DNA from: CAYRUD01 sp964427425
GTDB taxonomy: Bacteria; Chlamydiota; Chlamydiia; Chlamydiales; FEN-1388
DNA length: 64,000 bases
Direction: 5' to 3'
NCBI GenBank assembly: GCA_964427425.1
Contig: CAYRUD010000002.1
Location: forward strand, 62,001-126,000
Below are positions 27,004 through 36,367 of the stretch, in pieces. How positions within the stretch are numbered: position 1 is the stretch's first letter; every line of letters starts with the position of its first letter. Under the pieces are notes generated by a model, which searched no databases, was not told where the DNA came from, and saw only the letters and a list, made by a program, of their open reading frames with translations. Both the position numbers and the translations under genes were made by a program.

Positions 27004-27582
27004 ATGACAACTACTTCAAAAGATTTACCACCAATTACACAGCAAGATACGATCGAAGATCTCTTCACTCGATATCCTCATAAAGCGCAAAAGCTAGCGT
27101 ATGAGTTGACTCGATGGGGACTTCAATGCGTTGGCTGCTCAGCCGCAACTTGGGAAACCATTGAAGCCGGAATGATGAAGCATGGCAAGAAGTCAGAACA
27201 CGTTCAAAAGCTTGTTAAGAATTTGAATGCTATCTTAGCTGAGAAGAGTGATCCAGAGACTATCTCCTTAACAGAAAGAGCCGCGGAGCGTTTCAAATCA
27301 ATCAGAGAAGCCGAAGGAGCTCCAAATGCAGCTCTTCGTTTTGACGAAAGAGCCGCTGGCTGCAGCGGATTTGAATATAGCCTCGATTTTGCTGAAGAGC
27401 AAGAGCTCGATGATGTCGTATTCACCTCCCATGGTGTAGATATCTACGTAAACAAACACTCGCTTCCTCGCCTAATCGGATCAGAGATCGACTATATCGA
27501 CGGACTTCAATCAGGCTTTAGGATTACCAATCCAAACGTACGATCATCCTGCGGCTGCGGATCCAGCCATGGATACAACTAA
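27004..27582 (+). CDS. DUF1858 - HesB/IscA fusion, A-type Fe-S carrier
   Basis: 192 residues in two domains. Residues 15-60 are DUF1858 (IEDLFTRYPHKAQKLAYELT), with CVGC at 42-45, the CxxC of this small helical domain. Residues 86-190 are a HesB/IscA domain (ISLTERAAERFKSIRE) with the three cluster-ligand Cys: Cys120 in AAGCSGFEY, and Cys183 and Cys185 in SSCGCGSS. A-type carriers pass Fe-S clusters from the scaffold to target proteins; the extra CxxC domain may supply a second metal or redox site. It follows a ferredoxin and is closed by a good terminator, so the pair is probably one transcript. Confidence 0.92.
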   Translation: MTTTSKDLPPITQQDTIEDLFTRYPHKAQKLAYELTRWGLQCVGCSAATWETIEAGMMKHGKKSEHVQKLVKNLNAILAEKSDPETISLTERAAERFKSIREAEGAPNAALRFDERAAGCSGFEYSLDFAEEQELDDVVFTSHGVDIYVNKHSLPRLIGSEIDYIDGLQSGFRITNPNVRSSCGCGSSHGYN

Positions 27583-27611
27583 CGATTTATAAAACAGATC
27601 GCTTCGAACCA

Positions 27612-27662
27612 CCCCTTATACATTTTAGAATAACTCTTTGTGTATAAGGGGCTCTTTTTATT
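27612..27662 (+). terminator. Rho-independent terminator after the HesB gene
   Basis: CCCCTTATACA at 27612-27622 pairs with TGTATAAGGGG at 27641-27651, followed by ctctttttatttt. The convergent gene at 27670 starts its 3' end immediately beyond. Confidence 0.85.
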
Positions 27663-27669
27663 TTAATCC

Positions 27670-28257
27670 TTATTGCTGATGAGGATGATTTGGATCCACA
27701 TGAGCTTGAGTAAGCTCCGCATTATGCATACTAAATGCTGTAAGCCCAAAAAGCCCTGCATTCAAAAGACGCGTCGGACTTAGCGTCACAATGCCTGTAA
27801 CTCCGAGTACTGCAGATGCTACAGTACATACAGCAGTTATAGCAGGGATAAACCTGTTCACATTAGCTACAAAGCCATTCATCGCTCGAGCCTTTGCTTC
27901 ATCAACTTGCTGATGGTTTGACTCTGGATTCACTATAGTTTGAAGTTCAGGTATAACAGGCGACAAAGCTTGATAAGCTGTGTAGAAAAATGCAACTGGT
28001 GTCAATATACCAGTCATCGCTGAAGAGACTACCACAACTTCAGGAAAGACTCTACTTACCCTATCAACAAGATTCGCCATCGGCTCTGATAAGTTCTGAC
28101 GCGCTGCGTCAACAACACTTCTTCGCGTATCTTCGTATATTCCAGAAGCCACTGTAGAAACTCGAGAGGCTTCTCGAGCAATCGTAGTAATACTTGGCTC
28201 TAAAACTGTATTATAAAAATGAATAATAGGATTCTGTACTGCTTGACCTGCTTGCAT
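27670..28257 (-). CDS. Small membrane protein, possible inclusion membrane protein
   Basis: The longest frame starts at 28386, but the ATG at 28257 is preceded by AAGGAG nine bases upstream, giving 195 residues (MQAGQAVQNPIIHF). Two hydrophobic regions are seen: about residues 74-100 (VVVVSSAMTGILTPVAFFY) and a longer double one at about 137-175 (ITAVCTVASAVLGVTGIVT, then LLNAGLFGLTAF). No signal peptide or known domain. The paired hydrophobic segment near the C-terminus resembles the bilobed feature of chlamydial Inc proteins, but the spacing is not diagnostic. Single-gene unit. Confidence 0.65.
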   Translation of the reverse strand: MQAGQAVQNPIIHFYNTVLEPSITTIAREASRVSTVASGIYEDTRRSVVDAARQNLSEPMANLVDRVSRVFPEVVVVSSAMTGILTPVAFFYTAYQALSPVIPELQTIVNPESNHQQVDEAKARAMNGFVANVNRFIPAITAVCTVASAVLGVTGIVTLSPTRLLNAGLFGLTAFSMHNAELTQAHVDPNHPHQQ

Positions 28258-28519
28258 TGCCACTATCTCCTTAATATGATCTCTTTTATCGGAACAGAAC
28301 CAAACAAGTTTATTGAAATGAAAACGCCTGAACGTGAGCACATCACCGTAAAACACTCTTAACAAGAATATCTTACGAGTAAACAAATACCCTTTATTGG
28401 CGAATATGACTATACGGTGAAACGTAATAGAAGTGCATTAAGAAAACATTAAGGGATTATTTATTGATATCTCGAAGGATTAACATCAATTAAAAAGCCC
28501 TTTTAATTTTGAATCAAAT

Positions 28520-29764
28520 CTAAAACACGGCTAGAAGGACGCTTTTCAAGTAATCTGTCTCTCTATGGTACACTGTCGCTCCATGATCTAGGGAGTTCCT
28601 ATGATGTGACAAGATGCGAATATCGCGCTTTGAGTCACACGCTGCCTTATAGATCATCTCATAAAACTCTTCATTCATTACATGATAGCTGCAAGAACAT
28701 GTCAAAACTAAAGCGCCAGGCTTTACATGTTGAAAGGCCCTTCGATTAATCTCTCGGTATCCTTTCAGTGCATTTGGAACATCCCTTTTCGTCTTGGCAA
28801 ACGCAGGAGGATCTAAAATAAGAAGATCACATGATGTAAGCTCAGGGTTTTCTCCCCCGCTTTCAAGCCACTTAAAGACGTCAACGGCTCTCGACGTGTG
28901 ATTTTTTGAATCAAGATCAGAGTTAAACGCCAAAGATTGATCTAGTAAAGAGAGAGCCTCCTTTGAGACATCTAAAGAAAGAACCGATTGCGCTCCACCT
29001 TTTAAAGCATTTAACGAGAAACCACCACTATATGAGAAGCAATTGACAACCTTCTTACCCTTTGCGATTGATCGAACTAACGATCTCATCTCACACTGAT
29101 CAATAAAAAAACCTGTCTTTTGGCCATTCTCGATATCGACTCGGTATGTAATACCTCTTTCGGTGGCAACCATATTTTCTCGAAGAGTCCCTAAGAGTAA
29201 ACCTTCTTTAGGCTGAAGCCCCTCTAATTTTCTCGAAGCGCTTGTCGATTTTTCATATATCGTTTCAACTCCTACGATATCTTGTAGAGCTGAGATAATC
29301 GTAGATCTAAACTTATCCATCGCAAGAGAAGAGATTTGAATCACCGCAGTCTTCGATCCATACATATCCACAATAAGACCTGATAACCCATCGCCTTCTG
29401 CGTTGATCAAACGGTACATCTCTTGAGAGTCTTTCATGCCCATCTCAGGAATAAGCTGTCGTCTCAAAGAGAAAGCTTTTTCAATTTGATGGCGCACGAC
29501 CTCTTCGACATCACTTGTTGTAAAGCTGATTACGCGTCCAGCAATAGATGATTTTCTATTGAGAATTGCAAAACCAAGCGTACGCGTTTTCTCACTATCC
29601 GTTACCTCTACCAAAGACCCATCTGGTGTCGATTGAGGAAGAATGGATTCAATAGCGCCAGAGAAAATCCACATGTGGCGATGTCGGATTGGGAGATCCT
29701 TTCCCTTTTTAAGAACTAATTTGGGCAGTTGTTTTGCTTCAGAGTGTATGCGTTGTGAGCTCAT
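28520..29764 (-). CDS. rlmI: RlmI-type SAM-dependent 23S rRNA methyltransferase
   Basis: 414 residues with the three-part architecture of RlmI (YccW): an N-terminal PUA domain (LVLKKGKDLPIRHRHMWIFS...GAI), a central EEHEE region, and a Rossmann methyltransferase domain. SAM-binding NCFSYSGGFSLNAL, LSLDVS and the catalytic-loop motif CDLLILDPPAF are present, with CSCSYHV giving the Cys-containing motif VI. RlmI makes m5C1962 in 23S rRNA; the PUA domain and motif order favour this over other SAM enzymes. Cytosolic. Separated from the gene upstream by a strong terminator, so probably monocistronic. The symbol assumes orthology. Confidence 0.88.
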   Translation of the reverse strand: MSSQRIHSEAKQLPKLVLKKGKDLPIRHRHMWIFSGAIESILPQSTPDGSLVEVTDSEKTRTLGFAILNRKSSIAGRVISFTTSDVEEVVRHQIEKAFSLRRQLIPEMGMKDSQEMYRLINAEGDGLSGLIVDMYGSKTAVIQISSLAMDKFRSTIISALQDIVGVETIYEKSTSASRKLEGLQPKEGLLLGTLRENMVATERGITYRVDIENGQKTGFFIDQCEMRSLVRSIAKGKKVVNCFSYSGGFSLNALKGGAQSVLSLDVSKEALSLLDQSLAFNSDLDSKNHTSRAVDVFKWLESGGENPELTSCDLLILDPPAFAKTKRDVPNALKGYREINRRAFQHVKPGALVLTCSCSYHVMNEEFYEMIYKAACDSKRDIRILSHHRNSLDHGATVYHRETDYLKSVLLAVF

Positions 29765-29849
29765 GAAAATGATACAAGTAAGTTAATGACAAATGGTGAA
29801 TGAAAGAGAAACAATGGTAAACGAAAGGATGAAGAAATAACAGAGAGAA

Positions 29850-29893
29850 AAAAGCTTTTTCACGCACTATGAGAAGCGCGTGAAAAAGCTTTT
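29850..29893 (-). terminator. 16-bp stem terminator of the membrane-anchored gene
   Basis: AAAAGCTTTTTCACGC at 29850-29865 pairs perfectly with GCGTGAAAAAGCTTTT at 29878-29893. On the minus strand it lies 20 bases past the stop codon at 29914 and runs into ttctctctg. Confidence 0.85.
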
Positions 29894-29913
29894 AAAACAA
29901 ATGATCTAGAGGA

Positions 29914-30546
29914 TTAGCCTTGATTTTGCTTAAGAGAAAAGCCATCAACTAACCGCTGAAATCCTTTCTTTGCCCTCTCGCTACTTGAATCAATCGCGGT
30001 GAGAACATATACAGTTTTGCCAGCGATTAATGCTCGCGCAGAGACTGATCCATGCTCAGTTTTTAATGTAAAATCAACAGATGGGCACCCCAAGAACTCT
30101 TGTCTTGACTTGTCAACTAACACATTCTGAGCATCACCAGACATCATCTCTTTAATAATACCCTCTAACAGCATCTCAGAATTACTTGTATCGAAAGACC
30201 GAGGATACTCAATCATATTAATCATATATGTAAGCCCGCTCTTTGACTGAGTCAAATACATATTATATTTGATTGAGTCAGATGAATCTGGAATTGGCAC
30301 AACTTCAGAAGCATGTTGTGGAAGAGTTGGCAAAAGTGCCGTAAACGAGCCGGTCGCAGGCTTATACTCCTTCCAATCTTCAGCAAAGACATCTAACCCA
30401 CTCTCACTTGAGGCTGAGAAAAAACTACCCATAACAGATTGATCATCTGATGTATATGGTCTTGGCTGAAAAAGATAATAGAGAGTTGTTAAAAAAAGGA
30501 GAACAGCTCCCACAGGAAGAATAATTTTTCGTGCTGAATAGGCCAT
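29914..30546 (-). CDS. Membrane-anchored periplasmic protein of unknown function
   Basis: 210 residues. One N-terminal membrane helix (ILPVGAVLLFLTTLYYLF, about 9-26) and then a soluble domain of about 150 residues. The segment WKEYKPATGSFTALLPTLPQ (start of the domain) and the mixed alpha/beta pattern ending in FQRLVDGFSL resemble small domains of the PsbP/Mog1-like type, in which a WxxYxPxxGxFxxxxP pattern starts the fold. No catalytic residues are evident. Divergently transcribed from the opp operon. Topology is well supported, function unknown. Confidence 0.7.
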   Translation of the reverse strand: MAYSARKIILPVGAVLLFLTTLYYLFQPRPYTSDDQSVMGSFFSASSESGLDVFAEDWKEYKPATGSFTALLPTLPQHASEVVPIPDSSDSIKYNMYLTQSKSGLTYMINMIEYPRSFDTSNSEMLLEGIIKEMMSGDAQNVLVDKSRQEFLGCPSVDFTLKTEHGSVSARALIAGKTVYVLTAIDSSSERAKKGFQRLVDGFSLKQNQG

Positions 30547-30838
30547 ATTTGATTCACCAGCCCCTTGAAAATAAAAGTGTTGCGCTCAGTTTCAAATTTT
30601 TTTGGAAGAACTTTAACGGTGATCCTAGAATTTTTATGAATTTATGACTATTTTCATCTCTTTGGATTTCATAAAAAGAGAATATGTACCCTATAGATGT
30701 ATAAATGCATGCGATACAAAAGAGTGATTCTCAATTGTAAAAAAGTGATCTGGGGACGCACCATTTAATTTGTGATGACACTCACGATCTTTAAATATCG
30801 ATAATAAAACCAGATAATAGAAATATCGGAGGACATTG
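30547..30838. other. Divergent intergenic region upstream of opp
   Basis: About 290 bases between the membrane-anchored gene and oppA, which point away from each other. No hairpin or clear promoter pair was picked out by eye; the last 11 bases hold the strong oppA ribosome-binding site CGGAGG. Confidence 0.4.
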
Positions 30839-32488
30839 ATGATATCCTACACCGCTTCAAATATATTTCGCTTCTCTTCTTCTTTCTCAACTCTTATTCT
30901 CTCTGCTACATTAGCGGCATCAGCTCTCTCTTCATTTTCTTCTCTTCATGCCTTTTCAATTTTTGGCAGCGATGAAAAGGATGAGAAAGCAGAGATCTCA
31001 AAAGATGTGGATCAATCGAAGGTAATTAAATTAACCCTACCATTTGATCCAGGAGCTGTTGACCCACGTAAAATTCGCGACTTATCGCAAGTTGCCGTCT
31101 CAAGATGTATTTTCGGCGGCTTGATGAGAACCGATAGAAACAATAGAGCAATACCAGACATTGCCGAGCGCGTAGAAACCCCTGATAACGGCCAGACTTA
31201 TATCTGCACGATCCATCCAGATGCTAAATGGTCTGATGGACAAGCAATAACAGCTTATGATGTAAGAGCTTCCTGGCTTTCAACCCTCAATCCTCGCGAG
31301 GGCTCGCCAAACGCGTCGATGCTCTTTGTTATCAGTAATGGGCACAAATTCTTTAAGGGTGAAGTCGATGAAAGAGACGTAGGGATCGATGTCCTTGACT
31401 CAAAAACATTGAGAGTCAAGCTAGAGACACGCTGCCCATTTTTCCCGCAGCTTCTTACCACATACCCTTTCTTCATTCTTCCAAAATCATGGATTGAAAG
31501 AGAAAGAGATCTTTCTACAGTGATCACGATGAAGGGAGCTGAAGACGCGCCAAGTTACGGCCCATATATCATTGAAAAGTGGGACACAAACAGATCTCTT
31601 ACACTTAAAAAGAACCCACACTACCGATTCGCATCAAAAGTTCTTTTTGATACGGTCGTTTTTGAAATTGTCAATGAGCAGACAGCTCTCGTTATGTTTG
31701 AAAAAGGAGAAGTCGACTTAGCAGGATCTCCATTGTCGACACTGCCAATCGACGCGATTCCTGATTTAAAGGAGAGAAAAGTTCTTGGTAAAGCACCAGC
31801 TTTCACAACAACATTTTTAAGAGTCAATACCAGACAAAAAGCTTTAGAAGAACCAGACGTGAGAAGAGCCCTCTCAAATGCAATTGACAGAGCTGCCTTA
31901 GTCAATCACGTCATCCAAGGCGCAGGAGTTGAGTCTGTTCAGCTCGTTCCTCCTCTCTTCTTTTCTACCTTCACTATGAATCGCCCTCAAGGTCATGATG
32001 CGCCGAAGCCAATCTCAGCGAGGACTATCCGCCTGTCATTTCCTTCGAATGATAGAGATAGCAGGATTGCCCAGACAATTCAACAGAATATCCAGACTGC
32101 ATTTCCTGAGATCAAGATTCAACTCGATCCTTCAGATGCAAAACATCTATACGCAAAAATAAAACAAGGAAACTACGATCTCGCACTCGGATCATGGGTT
32201 GGCGATTACCTCGATCCTGACTCATTTTACGAAGTATTCCAATCAAGAGATAGCGGAACAAACAACACAGGGTGGCAATCGACAGAATACAAAAACTGGT
32301 TTCTTCGCTCAAGAGAAGCAATGGATCTTCCTCAACGACAAAAAGCATTTGCTGAGATGGAAGATATTCTACAAAAAGAGTGCCCAGTTATTCCTCTCTT
32401 CCATAATGTGTACATGTTCGCCCAAAGCGAAAAAGCAAAGAAAATCTACATATCGCCGATGGGTACTTTTGATTTCTTGAGTGAATAA
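30839..32488 (+). CDS. oppA: Oligopeptide ABC transporter, substrate-binding protein
   Basis: A TTG at 30836 opens the frame, but GGAGG is six bases upstream of the ATG at 30839, which is the real start (549 residues). Signal peptide with Ala/Leu/Ser core (LILSATLAASALSSFSSLHA). Mature part is a type II periplasmic peptide-binding protein (SBP_bac_5): FDPGAVDPRKIRDLSQ, then WSDGQAITAYDVRASW, SYGPYIIEKWD and LALGSWVGDYLDPDSF. It delivers peptides to OppBCDF, a major amino-acid source for chlamydiae living in host cells. First gene of the operon oppA-B-C-D-F. Confidence 0.95.
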   Translation: MISYTASNIFRFSSSFSTLILSATLAASALSSFSSLHAFSIFGSDEKDEKAEISKDVDQSKVIKLTLPFDPGAVDPRKIRDLSQVAVSRCIFGGLMRTDRNNRAIPDIAERVETPDNGQTYICTIHPDAKWSDGQAITAYDVRASWLSTLNPREGSPNASMLFVISNGHKFFKGEVDERDVGIDVLDSKTLRVKLETRCPFFPQLLTTYPFFILPKSWIERERDLSTVITMKGAEDAPSYGPYIIEKWDTNRSLTLKKNPHYRFASKVLFDTVVFEIVNEQTALVMFEKGEVDLAGSPLSTLPIDAIPDLKERKVLGKAPAFTTTFLRVNTRQKALEEPDVRRALSNAIDRAALVNHVIQGAGVESVQLVPPLFFSTFTMNRPQGHDAPKPISARTIRLSFPSNDRDSRIAQTIQQNIQTAFPEIKIQLDPSDAKHLYAKIKQGNYDLALGSWVGDYLDPDSFYEVFQSRDSGTNNTGWQSTEYKNWFLRSREAMDLPQRQKAFAEMEDILQKECPVIPLFHNVYMFAQSEKAKKIYISPMGTFDFLSE

Positions 32489-32531
32489 CGATTTGATTTT
32501 GTGAATGATCATCAATTACGAGAAGGGTGAA

Positions 32532-33593
32532 ATGAAGAAGACAAGTTCTATTCGCTGGCTACTCAAATTCTTCATTTCTACTTCTCTTTCACTCTTTCTC
32601 CTCGTCTCATCATGCTTTCTCATCATGCATGCAATTCCTGGAGATCCTTTTCAAGATGAACAAGGAATTCCAGAAGAAATCGTAGAGCATCTGAAAGAGC
32701 GTTGGGGACTTAATAAACCGATCCACGAGCAATATTTTCACTACCTCAATCGCGTTCTTCATGGCGATTTAGGCATCTCTATACGATATCCCTCGCAGTC
32801 AGTCCTCGAGATTATTACAAATGGATTTCCTGTATCTGCAATCCTTGGGTTTCAAGCTATCGCACTGAGCATTCCTCTAGGTGCTTTGCTTGGCATGATT
32901 TGGGCCTACTGCATTATACGACGGAAAGGATCAATCATAGAAATTGATTCTCGTGAAGCGGCATGTCGAAGAAATCCTAAGTTTGCTGATCTTTTTTTCT
33001 CAATTTCGTCTACTGCGATCGTATCGACACCCAATTTCGTAATCGCAGCCCTTTTGCAGCTTGTTTTCGCGCTATGGATACCCCTATTCCCAGTTGCGCG
33101 ATGGGGGAGCCTCTCGCACACTGTTCTTCCGACTCTTGCGCTCACAATAGGGCCGCTTGCCATGATCATTAGACTATCAAAAGCTCGAGCTTTAGATATA
33201 TACACTCAAGAATGGGTTACTATGGCTCGAATGAAGGGCCTCTCTGAGTTGAAAATTCTCATAAATCATGTCTGCCCTCATGTTATCCTCCCAATCCTCT
33301 CCTACCTTGGTCCAGTTATAACGAACCTCTTAGTCGGAAGCTTCGCTATCGAGCGTGTGTTTGGCATTCCAGGATTGGGTCAGTGGTTCGTCAATAGCAT
33401 CCTGACTCGAGACTATCCAGTCATTGCTGGACTTACCCTCTTTTACAGCCTCATTCTTTTCTCATGTCATACGCTGGTTGATCTTTTAACTATTTGTATC
33501 GATGGTAGAAAGAGAAAAGACTTTGGGCGCAGCACTCTCTTCTGGCTTTCCGGTAGGGAAGAAAAGATTACAAAGGCAACTACAGTCTCATGA
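32532..33593 (+). CDS. oppB: Oligopeptide ABC transporter permease
   Basis: 353 residues from the ATG at 32532, which has AAGGG nearby; the earlier ATG at 32505 has no ribosome-binding site. DppB/OppB family: N-terminal membrane helix, the (I/L)PGDPF segment, WGLNKPIHEQYFHYL, then a five-helix permease core. The EAA-type cytoplasmic loop that contacts the ATPases is visible (ARMKGLSELKILINHVCPHV), as is VFGIPGLGQWF. Inner membrane. Overlaps oppC by 4 bases. Confidence 0.95.
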   Translation: MKKTSSIRWLLKFFISTSLSLFLLVSSCFLIMHAIPGDPFQDEQGIPEEIVEHLKERWGLNKPIHEQYFHYLNRVLHGDLGISIRYPSQSVLEIITNGFPVSAILGFQAIALSIPLGALLGMIWAYCIIRRKGSIIEIDSREAACRRNPKFADLFFSISSTAIVSTPNFVIAALLQLVFALWIPLFPVARWGSLSHTVLPTLALTIGPLAMIIRLSKARALDIYTQEWVTMARMKGLSELKILINHVCPHVILPILSYLGPVITNLLVGSFAIERVFGIPGLGQWFVNSILTRDYPVIAGLTLFYSLILFSCHTLVDLLTICIDGRKRKDFGRSTLFWLSGREEKITKATTVS

Positions 33594-34465
33594 GCTCACC
33601 TTCTGATCCACCATCAACGTTTTTCTCTTGTATGCGTCCTTATAGACCAACACTCAAGTTACAACTTGGCGCTTCTCTCGTCCTATTTCTTATTATCTTC
33701 TTTGTAGTTTCTTCGCTTATATATGGGCTTCATCCCTATGAGACGTCGCTTCAAAACAAAAACACATGCCCATCATTATCTCATCTCTTTGGAACAGATG
33801 AGCTAGGAAGAGACCTTCTCTCGAGAGCAACTCAAGGAATCTGTATCTCCTGTGGAATCGGCGCTATCGCATTTATGATCGATATGACAGTTGGAGTGTT
33901 ATGGGGTGTTCTTATAGCGATCACCGCTCCAAGCCCCATTTCCGAAGCTATGAGGAAAATATCTGAAGTACTATATAGCCTTCCCTATCTTCTTGTAGTT
34001 ATCCTTATATCTGTATTTACAGGCACCGGGATCATTCCACTCGTCGTCGCTATGCTCTGTATGGGCTGGGTTCAAACCGCTCGAATGGTTGAAATGCTCA
34101 CAGTTGAGGCTTTACACTCTGAATATGTTCTTGCAAGTAAAGTTATAGGAGTTTCAACTCAACGAATTATTTTTCGACATATCTTACCTAATACAATAGG
34201 ACCAATCTTAGCCTCAGCGATCTTATCAGTTCCTCACGCTATTTTCTCAGAGGCTTTTTTAAGCTTTTTGGGTGTGGGTATCCAGCCGCCACAAGCAAGC
34301 TTAGGCTCGCTTATTAGCGACGCACTGCCTGCGCTACGCTTCTACCCATGGCGGATTCTTTTCCCAAGCGGAGTGATTACACTTCTGATCTTGTCGCTCA
34401 CCCTCATCTCTGATGGAATTATGGAGATGACCGATCCGAAACTATCCCGTCAGATTGATCGCTAA
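33590..34465 (+). CDS. oppC: Oligopeptide ABC transporter permease
   Basis: 291 residues. Contains the HLFGTDELGRDLLSRA signature of OppC/DppC proteins near residue 62, five or six membrane helices, and the EAA loop (ASKVIGVSTQRIIFRHILPN). The C-terminal FLGVGIQPPQASLG is conserved in the family. Starts on the ATGA shared with the oppB stop, so it is translationally coupled. Pairs with OppB to form the channel. Confidence 0.95.
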   Translation: MSSPSDPPSTFFSCMRPYRPTLKLQLGASLVLFLIIFFVVSSLIYGLHPYETSLQNKNTCPSLSHLFGTDELGRDLLSRATQGICISCGIGAIAFMIDMTVGVLWGVLIAITAPSPISEAMRKISEVLYSLPYLLVVILISVFTGTGIIPLVVAMLCMGWVQTARMVEMLTVEALHSEYVLASKVIGVSTQRIIFRHILPNTIGPILASAILSVPHAIFSEAFLSFLGVGIQPPQASLGSLISDALPALRFYPWRILFPSGVITLLILSLTLISDGIMEMTDPKLSRQIDR

Positions 34466-34482
34466 GAGATATGAGGTAGAAA

Positions 34483-35286
34483 ATGGAACAATTCGATCAT
34501 TTACTCCAAGTAACCGATCTCTCAATCTCATTAAGGCAAGGCAACTCTCCCTCTAAGACGATCGTTCAGAATGTCTCTTTTACATTAGACAAAAACACTA
34601 CGGTCGCACTAGTCGGCGAATCAGGATCAGGAAAGACGCTCACCGCAAGAGCAATTATGCAGCTCTTTTCCTCGCCATCTCTTTATATCTCTTCTGGCTC
34701 TATTCGATGGAAGGGCAAAGAGCTTACCGCATTTCAAGAAAAAGAAATGAGAGCTCTTCGCGGAACTGAGATCGCGTATATCCCACAAGCCCCAATGAGT
34801 TCGATGAATCCTATGATGACGATTCAAGCACAGCTTCTTGAGGGATATCGGCGTGGTAATAAGCTTCAAGCTCATGATAGAGCCGTTGAATTGCTCAAAA
34901 AATCAGGATTCACATCTCCTGAGACCATTCTATCATCATATCCACATGAGTTAAGCGGAGGGATGAAGCAGCGAGTTGTCATCGCTATGGCTCTCATGAA
35001 CTCACCAGATCTCATTATAGCTGATGAGCCAACCACAGCACTCGATGTTTCACTTCAGGCTGAGATTCTAGAACTATTAATGGAGCTTGTGAAAGATCAA
35101 GGATCGTCACTTCTATTTATCACTCATGATTTAGGTGTGGTAGCAAGGATTGCTGATCATGTCATCATCATGAAAGAGGGATCTATTCTCGAAGCACAAG
35201 AAATTTTCGCTCTGTTTGAAACTCCACATTGTGACTACACTCGCCTTTTGATAGAGTCATCAACGATAGAGCCCCTTTCGCATTAA
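34483..35286 (+). CDS. oppD: Oligopeptide ABC transporter ATPase, short form
   Basis: 267 residues with Walker A GESGSGKT (45-52), signature LSGGMKQRV, Walker B LIIADEPTTALD and the H-loop FITHDLG. GAGGTAGAAA precedes the ATG. Typical OppD proteins have about 320-330 residues with a C-terminal oligopeptide-transporter extension; here the protein stops soon after the ATPase core, whereas OppF keeps the extension. Otherwise intact. Works with OppF in ATP hydrolysis. Confidence 0.94.
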   Translation: MEQFDHLLQVTDLSISLRQGNSPSKTIVQNVSFTLDKNTTVALVGESGSGKTLTARAIMQLFSSPSLYISSGSIRWKGKELTAFQEKEMRALRGTEIAYIPQAPMSSMNPMMTIQAQLLEGYRRGNKLQAHDRAVELLKKSGFTSPETILSSYPHELSGGMKQRVVIAMALMNSPDLIIADEPTTALDVSLQAEILELLMELVKDQGSSLLFITHDLGVVARIADHVIIMKEGSILEAQEIFALFETPHCDYTRLLIESSTIEPLSH

Positions 35287-35299
35287 GACGGTCAATACT

Positions 35300-36367
35300 A
35301 TGGATCATGAAAAGAAAGACATCTCACAACTCCTCTCATTGGAACATGTTTCCTTCTCATATAACGCGAAAGGAACCAGCTCATATGACGAGTACACATT
35401 ACATGACCTTTCTTTTCAGCTTCCGCATCTTTCAACAACTGCCATCGTCGGAGAAAGTGGAAGCGGGAAAACGACAGTCGCAAAGCTGATATTAGGACTC
35501 CTTGATGAATTCCATGGGAACGTCTTCATTGATAACATCCCCCTTCAGAAATGGCTCTCGGATAAGCAAAACACACTTTCGTACAGGAAGAAAGTCCAAC
35601 TTATCTTCCAAGATCCAGACTCTTCGCTCAATCCAAAGATGAGTCTTGGAGAACATCTCAACGAAGCTCTATCAATTCATTTTCCAGATCTGTCTGAGAG
35701 CGAAAAAGACGAGAGAATCAACACAGTACTTCAAGAAGTCTCTCTGCCTGAAAACATAAAAAATCGATTTGCCTTTGAGATTTCTGGAGGGCAAAAACAA
35801 CGTCTGATAATTTCACGAGCTCTTTTGATACAACCCGAACTTCTCATTCTCGACGAGCCACTCTCCTCCCTTGATGCCTCGATTCGAAAATCGATTATTG
35901 CATTACTGAGTAAACTTTATTCAGCCCACAAGATGACATATCTCTATGTCACCCATGATCTCTCAACAGTTCCTCACTTAGCAAAGCAAGTCATCATTAT
36001 GTATAGAGGCGTTATTGTAGAGGATGGAGAGGTTGACGAAGTCTTTCGAAGTCCCGTACACCCCTATACTCAACTTCTTATTGAATCTGTGCCTACCCCG
36101 GATCCAGTACGTGAGAGAAAGAAAAAGAGATTATTCTTTTTTGAGAAATCAAAGCCACTACCCCCCACTAAGGGCTGTGTCTTTGCTCATCGCTGTCCTT
36201 TCGCTACAGCGCTCTGTAGAAACACGCCACCACAGCTTGCGGACTATGGAAACCATGGATCACACAGAGTCCGCTGCCACTACCCCGACATTGTCAAAGG
36301 CTCGGCATTCAATCAAGAAGCGGTTCAACAACAAGCTACTCTGTCAGCTGACCATACTGCGACATAA
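35300..36367 (+). CDS. oppF: Oligopeptide ABC transporter ATPase with C-terminal Cys cluster
   Basis: 355 residues. Walker A GESGSGKTT, signature ISGGQKQRL, Walker B LLILDEPLSSLD, H-loop YVTHDLS. The C-terminal extension typical of peptide ATPases holds four Cys (GCVFAHRCPFATALCRNTPP, then VRCHYP), a set that binds a 4Fe-4S cluster in studied relatives. The last 30 or so residues are variable. The 3' end overlaps the convergent pfp gene by 32 bases. Confidence 0.94.
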   Translation: MDHEKKDISQLLSLEHVSFSYNAKGTSSYDEYTLHDLSFQLPHLSTTAIVGESGSGKTTVAKLILGLLDEFHGNVFIDNIPLQKWLSDKQNTLSYRKKVQLIFQDPDSSLNPKMSLGEHLNEALSIHFPDLSESEKDERINTVLQEVSLPENIKNRFAFEISGGQKQRLIISRALLIQPELLILDEPLSSLDASIRKSIIALLSKLYSAHKMTYLYVTHDLSTVPHLAKQVIIMYRGVIVEDGEVDEVFRSPVHPYTQLLIESVPTPDPVRERKKKRLFFFEKSKPLPPTKGCVFAHRCPFATALCRNTPPQLADYGNHGSHRVRCHYPDIVKGSAFNQEAVQQQATLSADHTAT

